In this document: positions 1-13,860 of the stretch, piece after piece | How positions within the stretch are numbered: position 1 is the first letter of the stretch | Layout of the letters: each line of letters starts with the position of its first letter | From: Pisaster brevispinus | Lineage: Eukaryota; Echinodermata; Asteroidea; Forcipulatida; Asteriidae | NCBI GenBank assembly: GCA_023634235.1 | Contig: JAMKCF010000006.1 | Location: 11,561,751-11,625,750 of the forward strand | DNA length: 64,000 nucleotides | Direction of reading: 5' to 3' | Made by a program: the position numbers and the translations under genes | The notes under the pieces: generated by a model | The model's input: only the letters and a program-made list of their open reading frames with translations | What the model was told of the DNA's origin: nothing | Databases searched by the model: none

Positions 1-3000
1 CCGAAATAAATTATGTGCTAAGCTTGAGAATAACTTCCGGACTAGGCATGCTAGAGAAACAAAATTTGTACCTGACTCTGCCTTGAATATCCCCGCATCC
101 GAAAATCAAACCTTTAGCGTCGCGGAGGGCAAGCTTCATACCGGAAAAGACCAGAAGGTGGGGCTACTCCGAACGCTCCTCAAAAGCATCTCCAATGGGA
201 TTTTTGTACACACAGCTGTCAAAGAAACAAAGACAAAGAAAGGACGGTCAAATCACCCTCAGAATAATACTGGATTTTCACAAGTTTTACACCATTAGAA
301 AGCCCGTCCTAAAGGCTCTCTCTTCCGTGAGTTTATTTAAATTGACAATTTTGTAGGTGGGGCGAGCTTCCTGGAAGTAGGACTGCCCGAAACTCCATGT
401 AGTACATGCCCATGTCATCGCCAGTGAGAAAAAGCCGGCACAGAAAGGTCCGAAATAAATTCTGTGCTAAGCTTGAGAATAACTCCCGAACTAGGCATGC
501 TAGAGAGACAACATTTGTACCTGACTCTGCCTTGAATATCCCTGCATCCGAAAATCAAATTTTTAGCGTCGCGAGGGCAAGCTTCATACCGGAAAAGACC
601 AGCAGGTGGGGCTACTCCGAACGCTCCTCAAAAGCATCTCCAATGGGATTTTTGTACACACAGCTGTCAAAGAAACAAAGACAAAGAAAGGACGGTCAAA
701 TCATCCTCAGAATAATACTGGATTTTCACAAGTTTTACACCATTAGAAAGCCCGTCCTAAAGGCTCTCTCTTCCGTGAGTTTCGTTAAGGTGACAATTTT
801 GTTGGCGGGGCGAGCGTCCTGGAAGTAGGGCTGCCCGAAACTCCACTGTAGTACATGCCCAAGTCATGGCCAGTGAGAAAAAGCCGGCACAAAAAGGTCC
901 GAAATAAATTCTGTGCTAAGCTTGAGAATAACTTCCGGACTAGGCATGCTAGAGAAACAAAATTTGTACCTGACTCTGCCTTGAATATCCCCGCATCCGA
1001 AAATCAAACCTTTAGCGTCGCGGAGGGCAAGCTTCATACCGGAAAAGACCAGAAGGTGGGGCTACTCCGAACGCTCCTCAAAAGCATCTCCAATGGGATT
1101 TTTGTACACACAGCTGTCAAAGAAACAAAGACAAAGAAAGGACGGTCAAATCATCTTCAGAATAATACTGGATTTTCACAAGTTTTACACCATTAGAAAG
1201 CCCGTCCTAAAGGCTCTCTCTTCCGTGAGTTTCGTTAAGGTGACAATTTTGTAGGCGGGGCGAGCGTCCTGGAAGTAGGGCTGCCCGAAACTCCACTGTA
1301 GTACATGCCCAAGTCATGGCCAGTGAGAAAAAGCCGGCACAGAAAGGTCCGAAATAAATTCTGTACTAAGCTTGAGAATAACTCCCGAACTAGGCATGCT
1401 AGAGAGACAAAATTTTTACCTGACTCTGCCTTGAATATCCTTGCATCCGAAAAATAATCTTTTAGCGCTGCGGAGGGAGAGCTTCATACCGGAAATGACC
1501 AGCAAGTGGGGCTACTCCGAACGCTCCTCTAAAGCATCTCCAATGGGATTTGTGTATACACAGCTGTCAAAGAAACAAAGACAAAGTAAGGACGGTCAAA
1601 TCACCCTCAGAATAATACTGGATTTTCACAAGTTTTACACCATTAGAAAGCCCGTCTCAAAGGCTCTCTCTTCCGTGAGTTTATATAAGGTGACAAGTTT
1701 GTAGGCGGGGCGAGCGTCCTGGAAGTAGGGCTGCCCGAAACACCACTGTAGTGCATGCCCACGTCATCGACAGTGAAAAAAAGCCGGCACAGAAAAGTCC
1801 GAAATAAATTATGTGCTAAGCTTGAGAATAACTTCCGGACTAGGCATGCTAGAGAAACAAAATTTGTACCTGACTCTGCCTTGAATATCCCCGCATCCGA
1901 AAATCAAACCTTTAGCGTCGCGGAGGGCAAGCTTCATACCGGAAAAGACCAGAAGGTGGGGCTACTCCGAACGCTCCTCAAAAGCATCTCCAATGGGATT
2001 TTTGTACACACAGCTGTCAAAGAAACAAAGACAAAGAAAGGACGGTTAAATCATCTTCAGAATAATACTGGATTTTCACAAGTTTTACACCATTGGAAAG
2101 CCCGTCTCAAAGGCTCTCTCTTCCGTGAGTTTCGTTAAGGTGACAATTTTGTAGGCGGGGCGAGCGTCGTGGAAGTAGGGCTGCCCGAAACTCCACTGCA
2201 GTACATGCCCACGTCATCGCCATTGAGAAAAAGCCGGCACAGAAAGGTCCGAAATAAATTCTGTGCTAAGCTTGAGAATAACTCCCGAACTAGGCATGCT
2301 AGAGAGACAAAATTTGTACCTGACTCTGCCTTGAATATCCCTGCATCCGAAAAATAATCTTTTAGCGCTGCGGAGGGCAAGCTTCATACCGGAAATGACC
2401 AGCAGGTGGGGCTACTCCGAACGCTCCTCAAATACATCTCCAATGGGATATTTGTAAACACAGCTGTCAAAGAAACAAAGACAATGTAAGGACCGTCAAA
2501 TCACCCCCAGAATAATAATGGATTTTCACAAATTTTACACCATTAAAAAGCCCGTCTCAAAGGCTCTCTCTTCCGTGAGTTAATATAACGTGACAAATTT
2601 GTAGGCGGGGCGAGCCTCCTGGAAGTTGGGCTGCCCGAAGTTCCACTGTAGTGCATGCCCACGTTATCGCCAGTGAGAAAAAGCCGGCACAGAAATGTTC
2701 GAAATTAATTCTGTGCTAAGCTTGAGAATAACTCCCGAACTAGGCATGCTAGAGAGACAAAGTTTGTATCTGACTCTGCCTTCAATATCCCTGCATCCGA
2801 AAATTAAACTTTTAGGGTCGCAGAGGGCAAGCTTCATACCGGAAATGACCAGCAGGTGGGGCTACTCCGAACGCTCCTCAAAAGTATCTCCAATGGGATT
2901 TTTGTACACACAGCTGTCAAAGAAACAAAGACAAAGTAAGAACGGTCAAATCACCCTTAGAATAATACTGGATTTTCAAAAGTTTTACACCATTGGAAAG

Positions 3001-3104
3001 CCCGTCTCAAAGGCTCTCTCTTCCGTGAGTTTATTTAAGGTGACAAATTTGTAGGCGGGGCGAGCATCCTGGAAGTAGGGCTGCCCGAAACTCCACTGTA
3101 GTGC

Positions 3105-3554
3105 ATGCCCACGTCATCGCCAGTGAGAAAAAGCCGGCAAAGAAAGGTCCGAAATAAGATCTGTGCTAAGCTTGAGAATAACTCCCGAACTAGGCATGCT
3201 AGAGAGACAAAATATGTACCTGACTCTGCCTTGAATATCCCTGCATCCGAAAATCTAATTTTTAGTGTCGCGGAGGGCCAGCTTCATACCGGAAATGACC
3301 AGCAGGTGGGGCTACTCCGAACGCTCCTCAAAAGCATCTCCAATGGAATTTTTGTACACACAGCTGTCAAAGAAACAAAGACAAAGTAAAGACGGTCAAA
3401 TCACCGTCTGAATAATACTGGATTTTCACAAGTTTTATACCATTAGAAAGCCCGTCTCAAAGGCTCTCTCTTCCGTGATTTTCGTTCAGGTGACAAGTTT
3501 GTAGGCGGGGCGAGCGTCCTGGAAGTAGGACTGCCCGAAACTCCATTGTAGTAC
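3105..3554 (+). repeat. Representative ~450-bp satellite monomer
   Basis: This monomer is given to fix the landmarks of the unit, phased arbitrarily at ATGCCC. In order it contains a CACGTCA (CRE-like) motif, a first HindIII site, a GCATGCTAG segment, a second HindIII site about 111 bp after the first, GGTGGGGCTACTCCGAACG, the palindrome ACAGCTGT followed by an A-rich tract with three CAAAG motifs, then GGCGGGGCGAGCGTCCTGG shortly before the next unit. The A-rich tract and the CAGCTG are among the least variable parts across the window. One frame is open for 94 codons (3105-3389). A second frame of about 69 codons and a minus-strand frame of about 81 codons are open in many monomers. I see no convincing internal repetition within the unit. 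Confidence 0.85.
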
Positions 3555-5812
3555 ATGCCCACGTCATCGCCAGTGAGAAAAAGCCGGCACAGAAAGGTCC
3601 GAAATAAATTCTGTGCTAAGCTTGAGAATAACTCCCGAACTAGGCATGCTAGAGAGACAACATTTGTACCTGACTCTGCCTTGAATATCCCTGCATCTGA
3701 AAATTAATCTTTTTGCGTCGCGGAGGGCAAGCTTCATACCGGAAATGACCAGCAGGTGGGCTTCTCCGAACGCTCCTCAAAAGCATCTCTAATGGGATTT
3801 TTGTACACACAGCTGTCAAAGAAACAAAGACAAAGTAAGGACGGTCAAATCACCCACAGATCAATACTGGATTTTTACAAGTTTTACACCATTAAAAAGC
3901 CCGTCTCAAAAGCTCCCTCTTCCGTGATTTTCGTTAAAGTGACAAGTTTGTAGGCGGGGCGAGCGTCCTGGAAGTAGGACTTCCCGAAACTCCACTGTAG
4001 TTCATGCCCACGTCATCGCCAGTGAGAAAAAGCCGGCACAGAAAGGTTCGAAATTAATTCTGTGCTAAGCTTGAGAATAACTCCCGAACAAGGCATGCTA
4101 GAGAGACAAAATTTGTACCTGACTCTGCCTTGAATATCCCTGCATCCGAAAAATAATCTTTTAGCGCTGCGGAGGGCAAGCTTCATACCGGAAATGACCA
4201 GCAGGTGGGGCTACTCCGAACGCTCCTCAAAAGCATCTCCAATGGGATTTTTGTACACACAGCTGTCAAAGAAACAAAGACAAAGTAAGGACGGTCAAAT
4301 CACCCTCAGAATAAAACTGGATTTTCACAAGTTTTACACCATTAGAAAGCCCGTCTCAAAGGCCCTCTCTTCCGTGAGTTTATTTAAAGTGACAATTTTG
4401 TATGCGGGGCGAGCGTCCTGGAAGCAGGGCTGCCCGAAACTCCATTGTAGTACATGCCCAAGTCATCGCCAGTGAGAAAAAGCCGGCACAGAAAGGTCCG
4501 AAATAAGATCTGTGCTAAGCTTGAGAATAACTCCCGAACTAGGCATGCTAGAGAGACAAAATTTGTACCTGACTCTGCCTTAATTATCCCTGCATCCGAA
4601 AATTAAACCTTTAGCGTCGCGGAGGACAAGCTTCATACCGGAAATGACCAGCAGGTGGGCTACTCCGAACGCTCCTCAAAAGCATCTCCAATGGGATTTT
4701 TGTATATACAGCTGTCAAAGAAACAAAGACAAAGTAAGGCCGGTCAAATCACTCTCAGAATAATACTGGATTTTCACAATTTTTACACCATTAAAAAGCC
4801 CGTCTCAAAAGCTCCCTCTTCCGTGATTTTCGTTAAAGTGACAAGTTTGTAGGCGGGGCGAGCGTCCTGGAAGTAGGACTTCCCGAAACTCCACTGTAGT
4901 TCATGCCCACGTCATCGCCAGTGAGAAAAAGCCGGCACAGAAAGGTTCGAAATTAATTCTGTGCTAAGTTTGAGAATAACTCCCGAACAAGGCATGCTAG
5001 AGAGACAAAATTTGTACCTGACTCTGCCTTGAATATCCCTGCATCCGAAAAATAATCTTTTAGCGCTGCGGAGGGCAAGCTTCATACCGGAAATGACCAG
5101 CAGGTGGGGCTACTCCGAACGCTCCTCAAAAGCATCTCCAATGGGATTTTTGTACACACAGCTGTCAAAGAAACAAAGACAAAGTAAGGACGGTCAAATC
5201 ACCTTCAGAATAAAACTGGATTTTCACAAGTTTTACAGCATTAGAAAGCCCGTCTCAAAGGCTCTCTCTTCCCTGATTTTCGTTAAGGTGACAAGTTTGT
5301 AGGCGGGGCGAGCGTCCTGGAAGTAGGGCTGCCCGAAACTCCACTGTAGTACATGCCCACGTCATCGCCAGTGAGAAAAAGCCGGCACAGAAAGGTTCGA
5401 AATAAATTCTGTGCTAAGCTTGAGAATAACTCCCGAACAAGACATGCTAGAGAGACAAAATTTGTACCTGACTCTGCCTTGAATATCCCTGCATCCGAAA
5501 AATAATCTTTTAGCGCTGCGGAGGGCAAGCTTCATACCGGAAATGACCAGCAGGTGGGGCTACTCCGAACGCTCCTCAAAAGCATCTCCAATGGCATTTT
5601 TGTATATACAGCTGTCAAAGAAACAAAGACAAAGTAATTAATAAGGACGGTCAAATCACTCTCAGAATAATACTGGATTTTCACAAGTTTGACACCATTA
5701 AAAGGCCCCTCTCACAAGCTCTCTCTTCTGTGAGTTTCGTTAAGGTGACAATTTTGTAGGTGGGGCAAAAATCGTCCTGGAAGTAGGACTGCCCGAAACT
5801 CCACTGTAGTAC

Positions 5813-8800
5813 ATGCCCACGTCATCGCCAGTGAGAAAAATCCGGCACAGAAAGGTCCGAAATAAATTCTGTGCTAAGCTTGAGAATAACTCCCGAACTA
5901 GGCATGCTAGAGAGACAAAATTTGTACCTGACTCTGCCTTGAATATCCCTGCATCCGAAAATCAAACTTTTAGTGTCGCGGAGGGCCAGCTTCATACCGG
6001 AAATGACCAGCAGGTGGGGCTACTCCGAACGCTCCTCAAAAGCATCTCTAATGGAATTTTTGTACACACAGCTGTCAAAGAAACAAAGACAAAGTAAGGA
6101 CGGTCAAATCACCCTCAGAAAAATACTGGATTTTCACAAGTTTTACACCATTAGAAAGCCCGTCTCAAAAGCTCTCTCTTCCGTGAGTTTATTTAAGGTG
6201 ACAAATTTGTAGGCGGGGCGAGCATCCTGGAAGTAGGGCTGCCCGAAACTCCACTGTATTGCATGCCCTTGTCATCGCCAGTGAGAAAAAGCCGGCACAG
6301 AAAGGTATGAAATAAATTATGTGCTAAGCTTGAGAATAACTCCCGAACTAGGCATGCTAGAGAGACAACATTTGTACCTGACTCTGCCTTGAATATCCCT
6401 GCATCCGAAAAATAATCTTTTAGCGCTGCGGAGGGCAAGCTTCATACCGGAAATGACCAGCAGGTGGGGCTACTCCGAACGCTCCTCAAAAGCATCTCCA
6501 ATGGGATTTTTGTACACGCAGCTGTCAAAGAAACAAAGACAAAGTAAGGACGGTCAAATCACCCTCAGAATAATACTGGATTTTCACAAGTTTTACACCA
6601 TTAAAAAACCCGTCTCAAAAGCTCTCTCTTCCGAGAGTTTCGTTAAGGTGACAATTTTGTAGGCGGGGCGAGCGTGCTGGAAGTAGGGCTGTCCGAAAAT
6701 CCACTATCGCACATGCCCACGTCATCGCCAGTGAGAAAAAGCCGGCACAGAAAGGTCCGAATCAAATTCTGTGCTAAGCTTAAGAATAACTACGGAACAA
6801 GTCATGCTAGAGAGACAAAAATGTGTACCAGACTCTGCCTTGAATATCCCTGCATCCGAAAATGAAACTTTTAGCGTCGCGGAGGGCAAGCTTCATACCG
6901 GAAATGACCAGCAGGTGGTGCTACTCCGAACGCTCCTCAAAAGCATCTCCAATAAGATTTTTGTACACACAGCTGTCAAAGAAACAAAGACAAAGTAAGG
7001 ACGGTCAAATCACCCTCAGAATAATACTGGATTTTCAAATGTTTTACACCATTAGAAACCCCGTCTCAAAAGCTCTCGCTTCCGAGAGTTTCGTTAAGGT
7101 GACAATTTTGTAGGCGGGGCGAGCGTCCTGGAAGTAGGGCTGCCCGAAAATCCACTGTAGCACATGCCCACGTCATCGCCAGTGAGAAAAAGCCGGCACT
7201 GAAAGGTCCGAATCAAATTCTGTGCTAGGCTTAAGAATAACTACGGAACAAGGCATGCCAGAGAGAAAAAAATGTGTACCAGACTCTGCCTTGAATATCC
7301 CTGCATCCGAAAATGAAACTTTTAGCGTCGCGGAGGGCAAGCTTCATACCGGAAATGACCAGCAGGTGGTGCTACTCCGAACGCTCCTCAAAAGCATCTC
7401 CAATAAGATTTTTGTACACACAGCTGTCAAAGAAACAAAGACAAAGTAAGGACGGTCAAATCACCCTCAGAATAATACTGGATTTTCACAAGTTTTACAC
7501 CATTACAAAGCCCGTCTCAAAGGCTCTCTCTTCCGTGAGTTTCGATAAGGTGACAATTTTGTAGGCGGGGCGAGCGTCCTGGAAGTAGGGCTGCCCGAAA
7601 CTCAACTGCAGTACATGCCCACGTCATCGCCAATGAGAAAAAGCCGGCACAGAAAGGTCGAAATAAATTCTGTGCTAAGCTTGAGAATAACTCCAGAACT
7701 AGGCATGCTACAGAGACAACATTTGTACCTGACTCTGCCTTGAATATCACTGCATCTGAAAATCAAACTTTTAGCGTCGTGGAGGTCAAGCTTCATACCG
7801 GAAATGACCAGCTGGTGGGGCTACTCCGAACGCTCCCTAAAAGCATCTCCAATGGGATTTATGTACACACAGCTGTCAAAGAAACAAAGACAAAGTAAGG
7901 ACGGTCAAATCACCCTCAGAATAATACTGGATTTTCACAAGTTTTTAACCATTAGAAAGCCCGTCTCAAAGGCTCTCTCTTCCGTGAGTTTCGATAAGGT
8001 GACAATTTTGTAGGCGGGGCGAGCGTCCTGAAAGTAGGGCTGCCCGAAATTCCACTGTAGTACATGCCCACGTCATCGCCAGTGAGAAAAAGCCGGCACT
8101 GAAAGGTCCGAAATAAATGATGTGCTAAGCTCGATAATAACTCCCGAACTAGGCATGCTAGAGAGACAAAATTTGTACCTGACTCTGCCTTAAATACCCC
8201 CGGAACCGAAAATCAAACTTTTAGCGTCGCGGAGGGTAAGCTTCATACCGAACATGGCCAGCAGGTGGGGCTACTCCGAACGCTCCTCAAAAGCATCTCC
8301 AATGGGATTTTTCTACACACAGCTGTCAAAGAAACAAAGACAAAGTAAGGACGGTCAAATCATCCTCAGAATAATACTGGATTTTCACAAGTTTTTAACC
8401 ATTAGAAAGCCCGTCTCAAAGGCCCTCTCTTCCGTGAGTTTCGATAAGGTGACAATTTTGTAGGCGGGGCGAGCGTCCTGAAAGTAGGGCTGCCCGAAAC
8501 TGTACTGTAGTACATGCCCACGTCATCGCCAGTGAGAAAAAGCCGGCACTGAAAGGTCCGAAATAAATTCTGTGCTAAGCTCGATAATAACTCCCGAACT
8601 AGGCATGCTAGAGGGAAAAAAATGTGTACCAGACTCTGCCTTGAATATCCCTGCATCCGAAAATCAAATTTTTAGCGTCGCGGAGGGCAAGCTTCATACC
8701 GGAAATGACCAGCAGGTGGGGCTACTCCGAATGCTCCTGAAAAGCATCTCCAATGGGATTTTTCTACACACAGCTGTCGAAGAAACAAAGACAAAGTAAG

Positions 8801-11800
8801 GACGGTCAAATCACCCTCAGAATAATACTGGTTTTTCACAAGTTTTACACCATTAGAAAGCCCGTCTCAAAGGCTCTCTCTTCCGTGAGTTTCGATAAGG
8901 TGACAATTTTGTAGGCGGGGCAAGCGTCCTGAAAGTAGGGCTGCCCGAAATTCCACTGTAGTACATGCCCACGTCATCGCCAGTGAGAAAAAGCCGGCAC
9001 GGAAAGGTCCGAAATAAATGATGTGCTAAGCTCGATAATAACTCCCGAACTAGGCATGGTAGAGAGACAAAATTTGTACCTGACTCTGCCTTAAATACCC
9101 CCGGAACCGAAAATCAAACTTTTAGCGTCGCGGAGGGTAAGCTTCATACCGAACATGGCCAGCAGGTGGTGCTACTCCGAACGCTCCTCAAAAGCATCTC
9201 CAATGGGATTTTTCTACACACAGCTGTCAAAGAAACAAAGACAAAGTAAGGACGGTCAAATCACCCTCAGAATAATACTGGATCTTCACAAGTTTTTAAC
9301 CATTAGAAAGCCCGTCTCAAAGGCTCTCTCTTCCGTGAGTTTCGTTAAGGTGACATCTGTGTAGGTGGGGCGAGCGTCCTGGAAGTAGGGCTGTTCGAAA
9401 CTCCACTGTAGTACATGCCCACGTCATCGCCAGTGAGAAAAAGCCGGCACAGAAAGGTCCGAAATAAATTCTGTGCTAAGCTTGAAAATAACTCCCGAAC
9501 TAGGCTTGCTAGACAGACAACATTTGTACCTGACTCTGCCTTAAATACCCCCGCTTCCGAAAATCAAACTTTTAGCGTCGCGGAGGGTAAGCTTCATACC
9601 GAAAATGGCCAGCAGGTGGGGCTACTCCAAACGCTCCTCAAAAGCATCTCCAATGGGATTTTTGTACACACAGCTGTCAAAGAAACAAAGACAAAGTAAG
9701 GACGGTCAAATCACGCTCAGAATAATACTGGATTTTCACAAGTTTTACACCATTAGAAAGCCCGTCTCAAAGGCTCTCTGTTCCGTGAGTTTCGTTGAGG
9801 TGACAAATTTGTAGAAGGGGCGAGCGTCCTGGAAGTAGGGCTACCCGAAACTCAAAAGTACATGCCCACGTCATCGCCAGTGAGAAAAAGCCGGCACGGA
9901 AAGGTCCGAAATAAATTATGTGCTAAGCTTGAGAATAACTCCCAAACTACGCATGCTAGAGAGACAAAATTTGTACCAGACTCTGCCTTGAATATCCCTG
10001 CATTCGAAAATCAAACTTCTAGCGTCGCGGAGGGCAAGCTTCATACCGGAAATGACCAGCAGGTGGGGCTACTCCGAACGCTCCTCAAAAGCATCTCCAA
10101 TTGGATTTTTGTACACACAGCTGTCAAAAAAAAAAGACAAAGTAAGGACGGTCAAATCACCCTCAGAATAATACTTGATTTTCACAAGTTTTACACCATT
10201 AGAAAGCCCGTCTCAAAGGCTCTCTCTTCCGTGAGTTTCGTTAAGGTGACCAGTTTGTAGGCGGGGCGAACGTCCTGGAAGTAGGGCTGCCCGAAACTCT
10301 ACTGTAGTACATGCTCACGTCATCGCCAGTGAGAAAAAGCCGGCACAGAAAGGTCCGAAATAAATTCTGTGCTAAGCTTGAGAATAACTCCCGAACTAGG
10401 CATGCTAGAGAGACAAAATTTGTACTTGACTCTGCCTTGAATATCCCTGCATCCGAAAATTAAACTTTTAGCGTCGCGGACGGCAAGCTTCATACCGGAA
10501 ATGACCAGCTGGTGGGGCTACTCCGAACGCTCCTCAATCATCTCCAATGGGATTTTCATACACACAGCTGTCAAAGAAACAAAGACAAACTATAGGACGG
10601 TCAAATCACCCTCAGAACAATTCTGGATAGTGACAAGTTTTACACCATTAAAAAGCCCGTCTCAAAGGCTCTCTCTTCCGTGAGTTTCGTTAAGGTGACA
10701 AGTTTGTAGGCGGGGCGAGCGTCCTCGAAGTAGGGCTGCCCGAAACTCCACTTTAGTACATGCCCATGTCATCGCCAGTGAGGAAAAGCCGGCACAGAAA
10801 GGTTCGAAATAAATTCTGTGCTAAGCTTGAGAATAACTCCCGAACTACGCATGCTAGAGAGACAAAAATTGTACCTGACTCTACCTTGAATATCCCTGCA
10901 TCCGAAAAGCAAATTTTTAGCGTCGCGGAGGGCAAGCTTCATACCGGAAATGACCAGCAAGTGGGGCTACTCTGAACGCTCCTCAAAAGCATCTCCAATG
11001 GGATTTTTGTACACACAGCTGTCAAAGAAACAAAGACAAAGTAAGGACGGTCAAATCACCCTCAGAATAATACTGGATTTTCACAAGTTTTATACCATTA
11101 GAAAGCCCATCTCAAAGGCTGTCTATTCGGTGAGTTTCGTTAAGGTGACATTTTTGTAGGCGGGGCGATCGTCTGGGAAGTAGGGCTACCCGAAACTCCA
11201 TAGTACATGCCCACGTCATCGCCAGTGAGAAAAAGCCGGCACAGAAAGGTCAGAAATAAATTATGTGCTAGGCTTGAGAATAATTCCAGAACTAGGCATG
11301 CTAGAGAGACAAAATTTGTACCTGACTCTGCCTTGAATATCCCTGCATCCGATAATTAAACTTTTAGGGTCGCGGAGGGCAAGCTTCATACCGGAAATGA
11401 CCAGCAGGTGGGGCTACTCCGAATGCTCCTCAAAAGCATCTCCAATGGGATTTTTGTACACACAGCTGTCAAAGAAACAAAGACAAAGTAAGGACAGTCA
11501 AATCACCCTCAGAATAATACTGGATTTTCACAAGTTTTACACCATTAGAAAGCCCATCTCAAAAGCTGTCTCTTCCGTGAGTTTCCTTAAGGTGACATTT
11601 TTGTAGGCGGGGCTATCGTCTGGGAAGTAGGGCTACCCGAAACTCCATAGTACATGCCCACGTCATCGCCAGTGAGAAAAAACCTGGCACAGAAAGGTCC
11701 GAAATAAATTATGTGCTAGGCTTGAGAATAACTCCAGAACTAGGCATGCTAGAGAAACAAAATTTGTACCTGACTCTGCCTTGAATATCCCTGCATCCGA

Positions 11801-12039
11801 TAATCAATCTTTTAGCGTCGCGGAGTGCAAGCTTCATACCGGAAATGACCAGCAGGTGGGGCTACCCCGAACGCTCCTCAAAAGCATCTCCAATGGGATT
11901 TTTGTACGCACAGCTGTCAAAGAAACAAAGACAAAGTAAGGACGGTCAAATCACCCTCTGATTAATACTGGATTTTCACAAGTTTTACCCCATTAGAAAG
12001 CCCGTCTAAAAGGCTCTCTCATCCGTGAGTTTATTTAAG
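5813..12039. repeat. Satellite monomers without clear higher-order structure
   Basis: This stretch holds about 14 monomers of 447-452 bp. Several neighbours share variants, such as the ACGGAACAAG variant near 6790 and 7240 and the TCGATAATAACTCC variant near 8130, 8580 and 9030. The last group suggests an older 450/900-bp local spread. I could not trace a clean HOR unit by eye. Nothing other than satellite is visible. Confidence 0.7.
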
Positions 12040-13860
12040 GTGACAAATTTGTAGGCGGGGCGAGCGTCCTGGAAGTTAGGGCTGCCCAAACTCCACTGAT
12101 GTGCATGCCAACGTCATCGCCAGTGAGAAAAAGCCGGCACAGAAAGGCATGAAATAAACTATGTGTTAAGCTTGAGAATAACTCCCGAACTAGGCATGCT
12201 AGAGAAACAAAATTTGTACCTGAGTCTGCCTTGAATATCCCTGCATCCGAAACTTAAATTTTTAGGGTCGCGGAGGGCAAGCTTCATACCGGAAATTACG
12301 AGCAGGTGGGGCTTCTTCGTACGCTCCTCCAAAGCATCTCCAATGGGATTTGTGTATACACAGCTTTCAAAGAAACAAAGACAAAGTAAGGACGGTGAAA
12401 TCACCCTCAGAATAATACTGGATTTTCACAAGTTTTACACCATTAGAAAGCCCGTTTCAAAGGCTCTCTCTTCCGTGAGTTTATATAAGGTGACAAATTT
12501 GTAGGCGGGGCGAGCGTCCTGGAAGTAGGGCTGCCCGAAACACCACTGTAGCCCATGCCCACGTCATCGTCAGTGAGAAAAAGCCGGCATAGAAAGGTCC
12601 GAAATAAATTCTGTGCTAAGCTTGAGAATAACTCCCGAACTAGGCATGCTAGAGAGACAACATTTGTACCTGACTCTGCCTTGAATATCCCTGCATCCGA
12701 AAATCAAACTTGTGAGGTCGCGGAGGGCAAGCTTCATACCGGAAATGACCAGAAGGTGGGGCTACTCCGAACGCTCCTCAAAAGCATCTCCAATGGGATT
12801 TTTGTACACACAGCTGTGAAAGAAACAAAGACAAAGTAAGGACGGTCAAATGACCCTCAGAACAATACTGGATTTTCACAAGTTTTACACCATTAGAAAG
12901 CCCGTATCAAAGGCTCTCTCTTCCGTGAGTTTATTTAAGGTGACAAATTTGTAGGCGTGGTGAGGGTCCTGGAAGTTAGGGCTGCCCGAAACTCCACTGA
13001 TGTGCATGCCAACGTCATCGCCAGTGAGAAAAAGCCGGCACAGAAAGGTCCGAAATAAATTATGTGTTAAGCTTGAGAATAACTCCCGAACTAGGCATGC
13101 TAGAGAAACAAAATTTGTACCTGACTCTGCCTTGAATATCCCTGCATCCGAAACTTAAATTTTTAGGGTCGCGGAGGGCAAGCTTCATACCGGAAATTAC
13201 GAGCAGGTGGGGCTTCTTCGAACGCTCATCCAAAGCATCTCCAATGGGATTTGTGTATACACAGCTTTCAAAGAAACAAAGACAAAGTAAGGACGGTGAA
13301 ATAACCCTCAGAATAATACTGGATTTTCACAAGTTTTACACCATTAGAAAGCCCGTTTCAAAGGCTCTCTCTTCCGTGAGTTTATATAAGGTGACAAATT
13401 TGTAGGCGGGGCGAGCGTCCTGGAAGTAGGGCTGCCCGAAACACCACTGTAGCCCATGCCCACGTCATCGTCAGTGAGAAAAAGCCGGCATAGAAAGGTC
13501 CGAAATAAATTCTGTGCTAAGCTTGAGAATAACTCCCGAACTAGGCATGCTAGAGAGACAACATTTGTACCTGACTCTGCCTTGAATATCCCTGCATCCG
13601 AAAATCAAACTTGTGAGGTCGCGGAGGGCAAGCTTCATACCGGAAATGACCAGCAGGTGGGGCTACTCCGAACGCTTCTCAAAAGCATCTCCAATGGGAT
13701 TTTTGTACACACAGCTGTGAAAGAAACAAAGACAAAGTAAGGACGGTCAAATGACCCTCAGAACAATACTGGATTTTCACAAGTTTTACACCATTAGAAA
13801 GCCCGTCTCAAAGGCTCTCTCTTCCGTGAGTTTATTTAAGGTGACAAATTTGTAGGCGTG
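12040..13860. repeat. Dimeric higher-order repeat, ~901-bp period
   Basis: Two adjacent ~901-bp units are nearly identical while the two monomers within each unit differ. The variant CTGGAAGTTAGGGCTGCCC with GATGTGCATGCCAACG recurs at about 12070 and 12970. The variant CAAACTTGTGAGGTCGCGG recurs at about 12705 and 13606. The shared pattern fades near 14095, where the trimer HOR takes over. The first-half monomers carry rare changes such as CAGCTTTCAAAG (12361 and 13261). Confidence 0.8.

Noticed and set aside
828..1080. Monomer as an ancient dimer of ~225 bp (GGGCTGCCCGAAACTCC against GGGCTACTCCGAACGCTCC)
   Set aside because: Only this short stretch resembles its counterpart about 230 bp away; neighbouring sequence does not align.
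855..1304. CENP-B box in the monomer
   Set aside because: The closest match (minus strand, TTCGGAGTAGCCCC) has TTCG and the central A but lacks the CGGG end, so it does not satisfy the core consensus.
4041..4060. RNA polymerase III B-box-like GGTTCGAAAT in some monomers (also near 5394)
   Set aside because: The final CC of the consensus is missing, most monomers read GGTCCGAAAT instead, and no A box or suitably placed terminator was found.
11020..11050. Apparent 3' splice site on the minus strand of each monomer (pyrimidine-rich tract ending in ACAG)
   Set aside because: The reverse complement of the A-rich tract resembles an acceptor, but the downstream frames are mostly closed by a conserved TAG and I see no convincing donor, so an exon model fails.
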